This document shows, piece after piece, positions 1 through 6,758 of a DNA stretch of 12,562 bases. The position numbers and the translations under genes were made by a program. The stretch is from Nocardioidaceae bacterium (GTDB lineage Bacteria; Actinomycetota; Actinomycetes; Propionibacteriales; Nocardioidaceae). Location of the stretch: the NCBI GenBank assembly GCA_013698435.1, contig JACCVA010000468.1, positions 1-12,562 of the forward strand. The letters are read 5' to 3'. Within the stretch, counting starts at the first letter, position 1. Each line of letters opens with the position of its first letter. The notes below the pieces were generated by a model. The model was not told the origin of the DNA. It made no database searches and saw nothing but the letters and a program-made list of their open reading frames with translations.

Positions 1-9
1 CGACAGGTA

Positions 10-1305
10 CTAGCGGTTGGCGCGGTCGAAGTCGTCGCGTGGCCGTTGCAACGACCCCAACGAGACCACGTCGCGTTGGAAGAAGAGCGCCAGCGTCCAG
101 TCGAGGACCACGCGCATCTTCTTGCTCAGCGTCGGCATCCGGCTCAGGTGGTAGGTGCGGTGCATGAACCATGCCGGCAGACCGCGCAGCTTGATGCCGT
201 AGACCTGCGCGACGCCCTTGTGCAGCCCGAGGCTCGCCACCGAGCCGACGTGCTTGTGCTTGTAGTCCCGCAGCTCCTCCCCGCGCAAAGAACGCACGAT
301 GTTCGCGGCGAGCAGCCGCGCCTGCCGCACGGCGTGCTGCGCGCTCGGGGAGCACAGCTGGCCGGGATGGGTGAGGTCGGGGACGGCGGCGTTGTCGCCC
401 GCGGTCCATGCATGCTCGACCCCGTCGACGGTCAGGTCGGTGCGTGCCCTGATCCGGCCCTTGTCGTCCAGCGGCAGGTCGGTGGAGGCGAGCATGGGGT
501 TGGCCTTCACTCCGGCAGTCCAGACCAAGGTGTCGGCGTCGAACTCGTCGCCGTCCGACAACACGATGTGGTGGTTGGTAGCCGACTCGAGCCTCGTGTT
601 CAACCGCACCTCGATGCCCCGTTCGCGCAGCCGCTTGACCGTGTAGCGGCCCATGTCGGGTCCGACCTCGGGCAGGATCCGGTCACTGGCCTCGACCAGG
701 ACGAACCTCAGGTCACCGGGGGTGAGGGACTCGTAGTACCTCGTCGCGAAGCGAGCCATGTCCTCGATCTCGGCGAGCGCCTCGATGCCGGCGTAGCCGC
801 CACCGACGAAGACGAAGGTCAGCGCGCACGAGCGGGTTTCCTGGTCCATCGTCGACGTGGCGACGTCGAGCCGGTCGAGCACCTGGTTGCGCAGGGCGAT
901 CGCTTCCTCGATCTGCTTGAACCCCATCCCCACCTCCTTGAGCCCAGGGATCGGCAGTGTGCGCGCCACGGAGCCGGCGGCGATGACGAGCTCGTCGTAC
1001 GACAGCTCATGGGTATCGCCTTGGGGTGGCTGCACCGTGACACATTTCGCGGCGTGGTCGATCCCGACGACGCGTGCCGTGAGCACCTCACAGCCCTTGA
1101 GCGTCCGGCGCAACGGTACGACGACGTGGCGTGGCTCGAGGGAGCCGGCGGCCGCCTCGGGAAGGAAGGGCTGATAGGTCATGGCGGACCGTGGGTCGAT
1201 CACGGTCACCCGGGCCTCCCCGCGCCGCAACGACTTCTGGAGCCCGAGCGCGGTGTACATGCCGACGTACCCGCCGCCGACGATCACGATGTGGGGGGTG
1301 CTCAT
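10..1305 (-). CDS. ndh: NDH-2 type NADH dehydrogenase (NAD(P)/FAD-dependent oxidoreductase)
   Basis: The 431-residue product is a two-dinucleotide-fold flavoprotein of the type II NADH:quinone dehydrogenase group, expected to pass electrons from NADH to menaquinone at the inner face of the membrane without pumping protons. An N-terminal FAD-binding GGGYVG sits at residues 10-15 and a second, NAD-binding GGGYAG at about 168-173. The FAD-closing motif TAGDNAAVPD is near 301-310, followed by a conserved SPSAQHAVRQAR helix (319-330). The C-terminal stretch at about 397-417 is amphipathic and hydrophobic (LDWTLALFF), as expected of the membrane anchor in this family. The ATG start has GAGG 5 nt upstream (1311-1314), and the stop is TAG. 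The gene follows the uracil-DNA glycosylase gene after 78 bp that hold a probable promoter and Rex-type operator. From memory, Streptomyces carries a close relative beside its ppx gene. Exact electron donor and acceptor are inferred from family. Confidence 0.9.
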   Translation of the reverse strand: MSTPHIVIVGGGYVGMYTALGLQKSLRRGEARVTVIDPRSAMTYQPFLPEAAAGSLEPRHVVVPLRRTLKGCEVLTARVVGIDHAAKCVTVQPPQGDTHELSYDELVIAAGSVARTLPIPGLKEVGMGFKQIEEAIALRNQVLDRLDVATSTMDQETRSCALTFVFVGGGYAGIEALAEIEDMARFATRYYESLTPGDLRFVLVEASDRILPEVGPDMGRYTVKRLRERGIEVRLNTRLESATNHHIVLSDGDEFDADTLVWTAGVKANPMLASTDLPLDDKGRIRARTDLTVDGVEHAWTAGDNAAVPDLTHPGQLCSPSAQHAVRQARLLAANIVRSLRGEELRDYKHKHVGSVASLGLHKGVAQVYGIKLRGLPAWFMHRTYHLSRMPTLSKKMRVVLDWTLALFFQRDVVSLGSLQRPRDDFDRANR

Positions 1306-1335
1306 GACGTCCTCGATTCACTGTGGGCGTACCTG

Positions 1336-1364
1336 ATACTAAACCGCTCGTGAAAACTTTCACA
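1336..1364 (-). promoter_or_regulatory. Probable promoter of the NDH-2 gene
   Basis: Read on the minus strand, a TAGTAT hexamer (1341→1336) fits an actinobacterial sigma-A -10 element. A 17-nt spacer places the -35 position at 1364→1359 (TGTGAA, a poor match to TTGACA), inside the inverted repeat described separately. Transcription would start near 1329, giving a leader of roughly 24 nt with GAGG before the ATG at 1305. Motif-based only. Confidence 0.5.
1349..1364. promoter_or_regulatory. Putative Rex (redox-sensing repressor) operator
   Basis: The plus strand reads CGTGAAAACTTTCACA. This contains the perfect dyad GTGAA-N4-TTCAC and matches 11 of 12 defined positions of the Rex consensus TGTGAA-N4-TTCACA. 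It overlaps the predicted -35 region of the NDH-2 gene, where repressor binding would block RNA polymerase. Rex senses the NADH/NAD+ ratio, and ndh is an established Rex target in Bacillus subtilis. Binding here is inferred from the motif and its position. Confidence 0.65.
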
Positions 1365-1383
1365 CACTGGCACCTCACGGCAG

Positions 1384-2262
1384 TCACGACCCGGCGAGGT
1401 GAGCCGCCGTGGCGAGCACATCGTCCAACATGGGTGCGGTCAGCGTGCCTGTGAACGTGTTCTGCTGGCTGGGGTGGTACGACGCCAGCACCACCATGGG
1501 GGCAGGGACGAGGTCGGTCGCTCCGGCAGGGCGGGGCAGCTCGACCTGTGCTCCATGGCCGAAGCCGGGACGTGGCCGTGGGACGGCGCAGCCCTGCCGA
1601 GCCAGCGCCCGAAGCGCCGCGTCCCACGCGAAGGCTCCCAGGCAGACGACGGCTCGTACGGTCGCGAGCACGAGGGCGAGCTCGGCGTCCAGCCAAGGGG
1701 CGCAGGTGTCGCGCTCGTACGGCGTCGGCCGGTTTGCCGGTGGCGCGCAGCGCACGGCGGCAACCATCCGGGTGTTGACCAGCCGCTGGCCGTCACCGGC
1801 GTGGACACTCGTCGGAGCGGCCGCGAGCCCCACCCGATGGAGCGACGCGAAGAGCCAGTCGCCTGAGCGGTCCCCGGTGAAGATGCGGCCGGTGCGGTTG
1901 CCGCCGTGCGCCGCCGGGGCAAGTCCCACGATGATCACGGCCGGGCGCTCGCTGCCCCAGCCGTGGATGGGCCGTCCCCAGTAGGGCTCGTCGGCGAACG
2001 ACCTGCGCTTCTCGACCGCCACCGACTCCCGCCAGTCGACGAGCCGGGGGCAGGCCCGGCAGACCGACACCTCGGCGTCCAGCTCGGCCAACGTGGTCAG
2101 CGCTGTGGCACGCGCCAAGACGCCTTCGGCGTCGGCGGCGACGGGCGTCGCAGGTGTGGCCGGGTCGCCCGGCCAACCGCTGCCGGGTGGCACCGGACTG
2201 CTGAAGGGTGCGCCGCTGAGCGGATGGGGGTGGCGGGTGGGCTCTTGCGGCCTCGCGGTCAT
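1384..2262 (-). CDS. Type-5 uracil-DNA glycosylase (UdgB-like, 4Fe-4S)
   Basis: The 292-residue product resembles family 5 (UdgB) uracil-DNA glycosylases, which excise uracil and other deaminated bases to start base-excision repair. The family signature GLAPAAHGGNRTGR lies at about 113-126 and continues into FTGDRSGD. It has alanine where classical glycosylases carry the catalytic polar residue, as is known for this family. A YHPS motif near 262-265 forms the second active-site loop. Four cysteines (C68, C71, C172, C187) are placed to hold the iron-sulfur cluster. The first 45 or so residues are Pro/Ala-rich and probably disordered. The ATG start overlaps the ppx stop codon by 4 nt (ATGA) with no strong ribosome-binding site, so translation is probably coupled to ppx; this is why I keep the start despite the weak N terminus. 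The stop is TGA. It looks like the last gene of the eno–ftsB–DUF501–ppx transcript. Confidence 0.88.
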   Translation of the reverse strand: MTARPQEPTRHPHPLSGAPFSSPVPPGSGWPGDPATPATPVAADAEGVLARATALTTLAELDAEVSVCRACPRLVDWRESVAVEKRRSFADEPYWGRPIHGWGSERPAVIIVGLAPAAHGGNRTGRIFTGDRSGDWLFASLHRVGLAAAPTSVHAGDGQRLVNTRMVAAVRCAPPANRPTPYERDTCAPWLDAELALVLATVRAVVCLGAFAWDAALRALARQGCAVPRPRPGFGHGAQVELPRPAGATDLVPAPMVVLASYHPSQQNTFTGTLTAPMLDDVLATAAHLAGS

Positions 2263-3197
2263 CGGCTCTGCTCGTCGACGAGCGACCAGGCGATCCCGTC
2301 GAGGATGTCGTGCGACGAGGGCACGAGGGTGTCGATGCCCAGTCGTCGTACGACGCTGCCGAGCACGAGTGCGCCTGCTCCGATGACGTCGGCTCGGTCG
2401 GGGTGCATGAAGGCCAGGGCGAGACGCTCGGTCACGCTCATCGCGACGATGTCGTCGACGGCGCGCAGGAGCATTCGGGCGTCGATCCGAGTGAGATGGA
2501 CAGCGTCGCGGTCGTACGCCGGCAGGTCCAGCACCATGGCAGCCATCGTCAGCGTCGTGCCGGCGACGCCGACCAGCGTCTTGACCTGGGCGAGCGGGAG
2601 GTCGAGCCTGTCGAGGGCGGCCTCGACGTCGGCGACGGCGGCATCGACCTGGCGGTGCGACGGTGGGTCGTCGCGCAGGTGCCGCTCGGCCAGCCGCACG
2701 GATCCGATGTCGAGCGACCGCCCCAGCACGTCGGCTTCAGCATCGGGGCGCATGACGAACTCGGTCGAGCCGCCGCCGATGTCGAGCACCAGCAACGGCG
2801 CGGCCAGACCATCAGCAGCGTCCAGGCTGCGGGTGGCACCGTCATACGACAGCCGGGCCTCCTCGTCACCGCTGACGATGTCGGCCGGTACGCCGACCCG
2901 ATCCTGAGCACCGGTCAGGAACACTTCGCGGTTGGCGGCGTCACGTGCGGCCGATGTCGCGACCATCCGGACGTCCGCCACGTCCAGCGAGGCGACGACG
3001 GCCGCGTAGTCGCCAAGCGTCGCGAACGTCCGCTGCAAGGCCTCCGCGGCGAACACGCCCGTACGGTCGACCCCTTGACCGAGCCGCACGATCGTCGAGC
3101 GCCGCTCGACCTCGACGCTCGCTCCTGTCGCCGGGTCGAGGTCGGTCACCAGCAATCGGAGCGAGTTGGTGCCGCAGTCGATGGCCGCCACCCTCAT
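2259..3197 (-). CDS. ppx: Ppx/GppA phosphatase family (exopolyphosphatase)
   Basis: The 312-residue product belongs to the sugar kinase/HSP70/actin-fold Ppx/GppA family, which removes terminal phosphate from inorganic polyphosphate and/or converts pppGpp to ppGpp. The N-terminal phosphate loop AAIDCGTNSLRLL is at residues 4-16. It is followed by the VATSAARDAANR segment and the second phosphate loop LDIGGGSTEF. The C-terminal end has PDRADVIGAGALVL and SSHDILDGI, both typical of the family. At about 310 residues it is the short actinobacterial form without the extra C-terminal HD domain of E. coli Ppx. The frame stays open 24 codons further upstream, but the ATG at 3197 begins directly before the conserved MRVAAIDCGT and overlaps the DUF501 stop as ATGA, so I chose it. 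By position it corresponds to M. tuberculosis Rv1026. Whether polyphosphate or pppGpp is preferred cannot be told from sequence. Confidence 0.9.
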   Translation of the reverse strand: MRVAAIDCGTNSLRLLVTDLDPATGASVEVERRSTIVRLGQGVDRTGVFAAEALQRTFATLGDYAAVVASLDVADVRMVATSAARDAANREVFLTGAQDRVGVPADIVSGDEEARLSYDGATRSLDAADGLAAPLLVLDIGGGSTEFVMRPDAEADVLGRSLDIGSVRLAERHLRDDPPSHRQVDAAVADVEAALDRLDLPLAQVKTLVGVAGTTLTMAAMVLDLPAYDRDAVHLTRIDARMLLRAVDDIVAMSVTERLALAFMHPDRADVIGAGALVLGSVVRRLGIDTLVPSSHDILDGIAWSLVDEQSR

Positions 3198-3748
3198 GCG
3201 GGCTCGCTGCCTGACTGCGCAGAGCGGTCGGGCGGGTCGACCTCGATGCAAGGCCCTGCCGTCCACCACGCCGGCAGCTGGGTCAGAGCCTCGTCGCCGA
3301 GCGGGTTCACGCCTTCACCAGCTGCCAGTGAGTGGGCGACCAGCACGTGCAGACACTTCACGCGGTCGGGCATACCGCCGGCCGAGACGTGGGCGATCTC
3401 CTCCACCCCGGCATACGCCTCACGGTCCGCAAGATAGCGCTCGTGCGCACGGCGATAGCGCTGCGCCAATGCCTGGTCGCGGGCGACCCGCTCGGTCATG
3501 TCCCGCATCAGCCCGCTCGCCTCGAGCGTGCCGATGAGCGATGCGGCCCGCGGGCAGGTCAGGTAGTAGTAGGTCGGGAACGGCGTGCCGTCACTCAGTC
3601 GGGGAGCGGTGGCGACCACGTCGGGCAGCGCGCAGGGGCAGCGATGGGCGACCCCCACGACGTCGCGGGGTGGGCGTCCGAGCTGCGCCTCGATCGCGAG
3701 CCGGTCGGTGGCGTCGAGGGGCGCCTGGTCGAGGTCGCGACGGCTCAC
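3194..3748 (-). CDS. DUF501 domain protein of unknown function
   Basis: The 184-residue protein belongs to the DUF501 family, known mostly from Actinobacteria and almost always beside ftsB and ppx; no function is established. Family blocks visible are AQLGRPPRDV (21-30), AHRCPCALPDVV (34-45), PFPTYYYLTCPRAAS (56-70), a helix-rich middle section, and MPDRVKCLHVLVAHSLAAG (126-144). Cysteines at 37, 39, 65 and 132 with histidines at 35, 134 and 139 could bind a metal, but this is only a guess from residue spacing. I set the start at GTG 3748, which overlaps the ftsB stop as GTGA. The frame is open further upstream, but that stretch lies inside ftsB and has low-complexity R/G/A-rich sequence without family similarity. 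The downstream end overlaps the ppx start by 4 nt. Coupling on both sides suggests stoichiometric expression with FtsB and Ppx. Confidence 0.85.
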   Translation of the reverse strand: MSRRDLDQAPLDATDRLAIEAQLGRPPRDVVGVAHRCPCALPDVVATAPRLSDGTPFPTYYYLTCPRAASLIGTLEASGLMRDMTERVARDQALAQRYRRAHERYLADREAYAGVEEIAHVSAGGMPDRVKCLHVLVAHSLAAGEGVNPLGDEALTQLPAWWTAGPCIEVDPPDRSAQSGSEPA

Positions 3749-4389
3749 CGGCCGGGGGAGGGTGACGAAGCCGGCCGCCGATCGCTCGGCGGCGGTCTGA
3801 TGCGGTCGACAGGCGTGCGCTCCGGCTTGTCGGAAGCCGCCTCGGCCGCTGCCTGGGCGGGATCCTTGCCCGCCTCTGTGACGCTGCGCCACTGGTCCCC
3901 CCACCACTCCGGGGCCGCGTCGGCGTTCGGCGTGGTGGGGTCGGTCAGCTCACTGCCGCCGTCGCTGAGCACCTGCCCGTCGGGCCCGAGCACGCGGTAA
4001 CCGGTCTCCCCTGGCATCAGCCAGCCGAAGCGCAGCCGAGCCTGGGTCTGGATGTACGCGGGGTCGCGCCAGCGCTGCTTGGCCTGTTGCAGGCCGGCGA
4101 CATCGGCCCGCTGGTCGGCGATCTGCTCGTTGAGCAGGTTGATCTCGCTGCGCTGGGCAAGCCACGCCCGCATGCTCGAGGCGTACGACACCGCGAGCAC
4201 GGCCACCACGAGCAGCATCACCGCCGCCCGGCCGGTCAGCTTCGCGCGCGACGAAGCGAGCTGCGCCGCGGTGAGCTCGGCACCCGCCTGCGTCGTGCGA
4301 CGTGTCTTCGGGACCGAGCGGCTTCGGGAGCGGTCACCGCCGCCGCGGCCGGGGCCTTGCGACGAAGGAGACCTGAGGTGGGGGGCCAT
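3745..4389 (-). CDS. ftsB: Septum formation initiator FtsB/DivIC family protein
   Basis: The 214-residue protein has the FtsB/DivIC layout of a bitopic divisome protein that links FtsQ/DivIB and FtsL and helps activate septal peptidoglycan synthesis. A basic cytoplasmic tail rich in R, S and G (1-52) is followed by one membrane helix (about 54-70, VMLLVVAVLAVSYA). Next come a short coiled-coil (about 78-106, SEINLLNEQIADQRADVAGL) and the conserved WRDPAYIQTQARLRFGWLMP segment (107-126) with YRVLGPDG. A long Pro/Asp-rich tail (145-214) is characteristic of actinobacterial members and looks disordered. The ATG start lies 6 bp after the enolase stop with only a weak AGGTCG upstream. The stop overlaps the DUF501 start. 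The order eno–ftsB–DUF501–ppx equals Rv1023–Rv1026 in M. tuberculosis. Confidence 0.9.
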   Translation of the reverse strand: MAPHLRSPSSQGPGRGGGDRSRSRSVPKTRRTTQAGAELTAAQLASSRAKLTGRAAVMLLVVAVLAVSYASSMRAWLAQRSEINLLNEQIADQRADVAGLQQAKQRWRDPAYIQTQARLRFGWLMPGETGYRVLGPDGQVLSDGGSELTDPTTPNADAAPEWWGDQWRSVTEAGKDPAQAAAEAASDKPERTPVDRIRPPPSDRRPASSPSPGR

Positions 4390-4395
4390 CGGCGC

Positions 4396-5700
4396 TCAGC
4401 GACCTGCCTGGTAGCGAGGGAAGGCGGCCGAGCCGGCGTACCGTGCCGCGTCCTGAAGCTCTTCCTCGATCCGCAGCAGCTGGTTGTACTTCGCGACCCG
4501 CTCCGACCGGGCCGGAGCGCCGGACTTGATCTGGCCACAGTTCGTGGCCACGGCGAGGTCGGCGATGGTGGTGTCCTCGGTCTCACCGGAGCGGTGGCTC
4601 ATCATGCAGCGAAAACCGTTGCGATGCGCCAGGTCGACAGCGTCGAGTGTCTCGCTCAGCGTGCCGATCTGGTTGACCTTGACGAGCAACGCGTTGGCGG
4701 ACGCCTCGTCGATGCCGCGCTGAAGCCGCTCGACGTTCGTGACGAAGAGGTCGTCACCGACGATCTGTACCGTGGTGCCGAGCGCCTCGGTGAGGGCTTT
4801 CCATCCACCCCAGTCCTCTTCGCTCATCGGGTCCTCGATGGAGACGATCGGGTACGCCGACACCAGCTCCCCGTAGTACGCCGCCATCTCCTCGGACGAC
4901 TTCGTGCTGCCCTCGAACGTGTAGCCAGACGGTGCGCCCCCGCCTGGTTCAGCGTCGTAGAACTCGGTGGCGGCAACGTCGAGCGCGAGGGCGATGTCGG
5001 ACCCGAGCTGGAGGCCGGCCTTCTCGACCGCCTCGGCGATCAGGTCGAGTGCCTCGCGGTTGGAGCCGAGGCTCGGCGCGAAGCCGCCCTCGTCACCGAG
5101 ACCGGTCGCGAGCCCGCGGCCCTTCAGCACCGCCTTCAGCGCGTGGTAGACCGAAGCACCCTGCTCCATCGCCTCGGCGAACGTGGCGGCCCCGATCGGC
5201 GCCACCATGAACTCCTGCACGTCGACGTTGCTGTCGGCATGCGCGCCGCCGTTGAGGATGTTCATCATCGGCACCGGGAGAAGGTGGGCGTGCGGGCCGC
5301 CTACGTAGCGAAAGAGGGGCAGCCGCGCCGACTCGGCGGCCGCGCGGGCCACGGCCAACGAGACACCGAGGATGGCGTTGGCGCCGAGCCTCGCCTTGTT
5401 CGGTGTCGCATCGAGGTCGATCAGCGTCTGGTCGACGAGACGCTGCTCGTCGGCGGGGAGTCCGCGCAGGGCATCGTCGATGGTGTCGTTGACCGTGGCG
5501 ACGGCCTTGCCGACGCCCTTCCCGGAGTACCAGTCGTCACCGTCGCGGAGCTCCACCGCCTCGAACTGCCCGGTTGACGCACCTGAGGGCACCGCGGCAC
5601 GCGCCACGGTCTGGTCGTCAAGAGCGACCTCGACCTCGACGGTAGGGTTGCCACGCGAGTCCAAGATCTCGCGGGCACCGACAGCCACGATGTTGGCCAC
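4396..5700 (-). CDS. eno: Enolase (phosphopyruvate hydratase)
   Basis: This is a full-length 434-residue enolase, which interconverts 2-phosphoglycerate and phosphoenolpyruvate in glycolysis in the cytoplasm. The start MANIVAVGAREILDSRGNPT and the mobile loop SGAST (39-43) are intact. So are the catalytic acid in GDEGG (E204), the Mg2+ ligands D241, E289 (SIEDP) and D316 (GDDL), the general base K341 (KVNQIGT), H369 within MMSHRSGETED, and K392 (IKSGAPARSER). Nothing essential is missing. The start codon is GTG, preceded by GAGGGAG (5714→5708) at 7 nt, a strong ribosome-binding site, as suits an abundant enzyme. The 40-bp gap from mazG is the largest inside the mfd–udg block and could hold a separate promoter. 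Confidence 0.97.
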   Translation of the reverse strand: MANIVAVGAREILDSRGNPTVEVEVALDDQTVARAAVPSGASTGQFEAVELRDGDDWYSGKGVGKAVATVNDTIDDALRGLPADEQRLVDQTLIDLDATPNKARLGANAILGVSLAVARAAAESARLPLFRYVGGPHAHLLPVPMMNILNGGAHADSNVDVQEFMVAPIGAATFAEAMEQGASVYHALKAVLKGRGLATGLGDEGGFAPSLGSNREALDLIAEAVEKAGLQLGSDIALALDVAATEFYDAEPGGGAPSGYTFEGSTKSSEEMAAYYGELVSAYPIVSIEDPMSEEDWGGWKALTEALGTTVQIVGDDLFVTNVERLQRGIDEASANALLVKVNQIGTLSETLDAVDLAHRNGFRCMMSHRSGETEDTTIADLAVATNCGQIKSGAPARSERVAKYNQLLRIEEELQDAARYAGSAAFPRYQAGR

Positions 5701-5737
5701 TACTCAGCTCCCTCGCCTTTGCACACAGGACAGCGTC

Positions 5738-5743
5738 AGCCTA
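5738..5743 (-). promoter_or_regulatory. Possible -10 element of an enolase promoter
   Basis: On the minus strand TAGGCT, preceded by another T, lies 38 nt before the enolase start, in the mazG–eno gap and overlapping the end of mazG. It resembles -10 hexamers often seen in actinobacteria. No good -35 is found at 16-18 nt; the nearest candidate is TTCCCG at 19 nt. Enolase commonly needs more expression than mazG, which makes a local promoter plausible, but the sequence support is weak. Confidence 0.25.
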
Positions 5744-6754
5744 ACCGGGCCCTGCCGCCTCGTCGGGAAGGGCACGCTGTTCGTGCAGGCGCAGCTGCTC
5801 CATCTCCGCGGCGACCCTGATGCGCAACGCCTGCTCCGGATCGAGGCCCGCGGCCGCTGCGGCGGCGGCCACCGCGAAGAGGACCTCGCCGAGCGACCGT
5901 TCGTCGTACGCCGTCTCGCCGGGCGTCGGCACGCTCAGCTGACCTGCTGAACGCAGTGCTCGTGACACCACCTTGGCGGCAAGGCTCAGGGCGGGCAGCC
6001 CGAGCGGAATCTCGTCCATGGTGGAGGCGCGGGCCTTCTCGGTCGCCTTGATGGTCTCCCAGTTGGACTCCACGTCGGCGGCACCGTCGACGGTCACGTC
6101 AGCGAACACGTGCGGGTGCCTGCGGATCAGCTTCTCGACGATCCCGGCGGCCACCTCGTCGATACCGAACGGCTCATCAGGGTCCTCGGTACCGATCCGA
6201 GCGTGGAACGCCACCTGCAGCAAAAGGTCACCGAGCTCCTCGCGCAGGTGGTGGCGGTCACCGGACTCGATCGCGTCAACCGTCTCGTAGGTCTCCTCGA
6301 GCAGGTAGCGCACCAGGCTCTTGTGCGTCTGCTGCTGGTCCCAGGGGCACTGCGTCCTCAGCCGGTCCATCACCTCGACGAGGTCGAGCACCCGTGCACC
6401 GACCGGGTCGAACGAACCAACGAGGATCTCCACCTCCGGGCCGGGGTGGCCGCGCTCGAGGTCCTCCGATCGGCGCACGACATGGGTCGCGAGCTCCTCG
6501 ACCAGGTCACCGTCGAGGTCACCGGCAAGCCACACGAGCGCGGCGTCCGCACTGCGCGTCAGCAGGTCCTCAGCGCGTGGCTCGGAGACCAGCTCCACCA
6601 GGCCACCGGCGCCTTCCCAGGCGCGAGCGAGCGCGGAGTCAGCCGCCGCGAGCACCAAGTCGGCGGTGTCGAGTGCACGCCAGGCAGCTGCTGTCAGCAG
6701 GCCACCGGGCAGCCGGGGTGAGGTGACGAGGACGACGAGGCCGGCCACGGACAC
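5741..6754 (-). CDS. mazG: MazG family nucleoside triphosphate pyrophosphohydrolase
   Basis: The 337-residue product should hydrolyse (d)NTPs to NMPs and pyrophosphate, clearing abnormal nucleotides and possibly modulating (p)ppGpp stress responses. Residues 1-110 form the actinobacterial N-terminal extension, beginning VVLVTSPRLPGGLLTAAAW. The catalytic MazG domain spans about 118-235: CPWDQ at 136-140, the metal-binding EExxE at 153-157, EELGD at 172-176, and RRHPHVFADV at 211-220. A second, C-terminal MazG repeat (about 255-325) is degenerate: its expected GD reads GE in SLGEVLFAVAAA, and the first acidic pair is not evident. The GTG start at 6754 lies 4 bp after the lipoprotein stop and has no clear Shine-Dalgarno sequence, so translation is probably coupled; another GTG two codons on is an alternative. 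By synteny it matches Rv1021, next to mfd (Rv1020). Confidence 0.9.
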   Translation of the reverse strand: MSVAGLVVLVTSPRLPGGLLTAAAWRALDTADLVLAAADSALARAWEGAGGLVELVSEPRAEDLLTRSADAALVWLAGDLDGDLVEELATHVVRRSEDLERGHPGPEVEILVGSFDPVGARVLDLVEVMDRLRTQCPWDQQQTHKSLVRYLLEETYETVDAIESGDRHHLREELGDLLLQVAFHARIGTEDPDEPFGIDEVAAGIVEKLIRRHPHVFADVTVDGAADVESNWETIKATEKARASTMDEIPLGLPALSLAAKVVSRALRSAGQLSVPTPGETAYDERSLGEVLFAVAAAAAAAGLDPEQALRIRVAAEMEQLRLHEQRALPDEAAGPG

Positions 6755-6758
6755 CGAA

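Noticed and set aside
46..1353. 435-codon plus-strand open frame opposite the NDH-2 gene
   Set aside because: It is antisense to a gene with clear FAD/NAD motifs. Its product is H/R/Q/D-rich low-complexity sequence typical of shadow frames in high-GC DNA.
1088..1696. 202-codon minus-strand frame spanning the ndh–udg gap
   Set aside because: It overlaps two real genes in another frame and consists mostly of R/G/P/A; it would also bury the promoter and operator.
3198..3269. Upstream extension of Ppx by 24 codons
   Set aside because: The conserved N terminus begins at MRVAAIDCGTNS, and ATG 3197 gives the ATGA overlap.
2310..3437. 375-codon plus-strand open frame across ppx and the DUF501 gene
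   Set aside because: It spans two confidently identified opposite-strand genes, has no recognisable domain, and has shadow-frame composition.
3749..3907. Upstream extension of the DUF501 protein to an ATG at 3907
   Set aside because: The added 53 residues lie inside ftsB, are low complexity, and are not part of the family. GTG 3748 with the GTGA overlap is a better start.
4087..5577. 496-codon plus-strand open frame opposite ftsB and eno
   Set aside because: It runs antisense across an enolase with every catalytic residue intact; the product has no family features.
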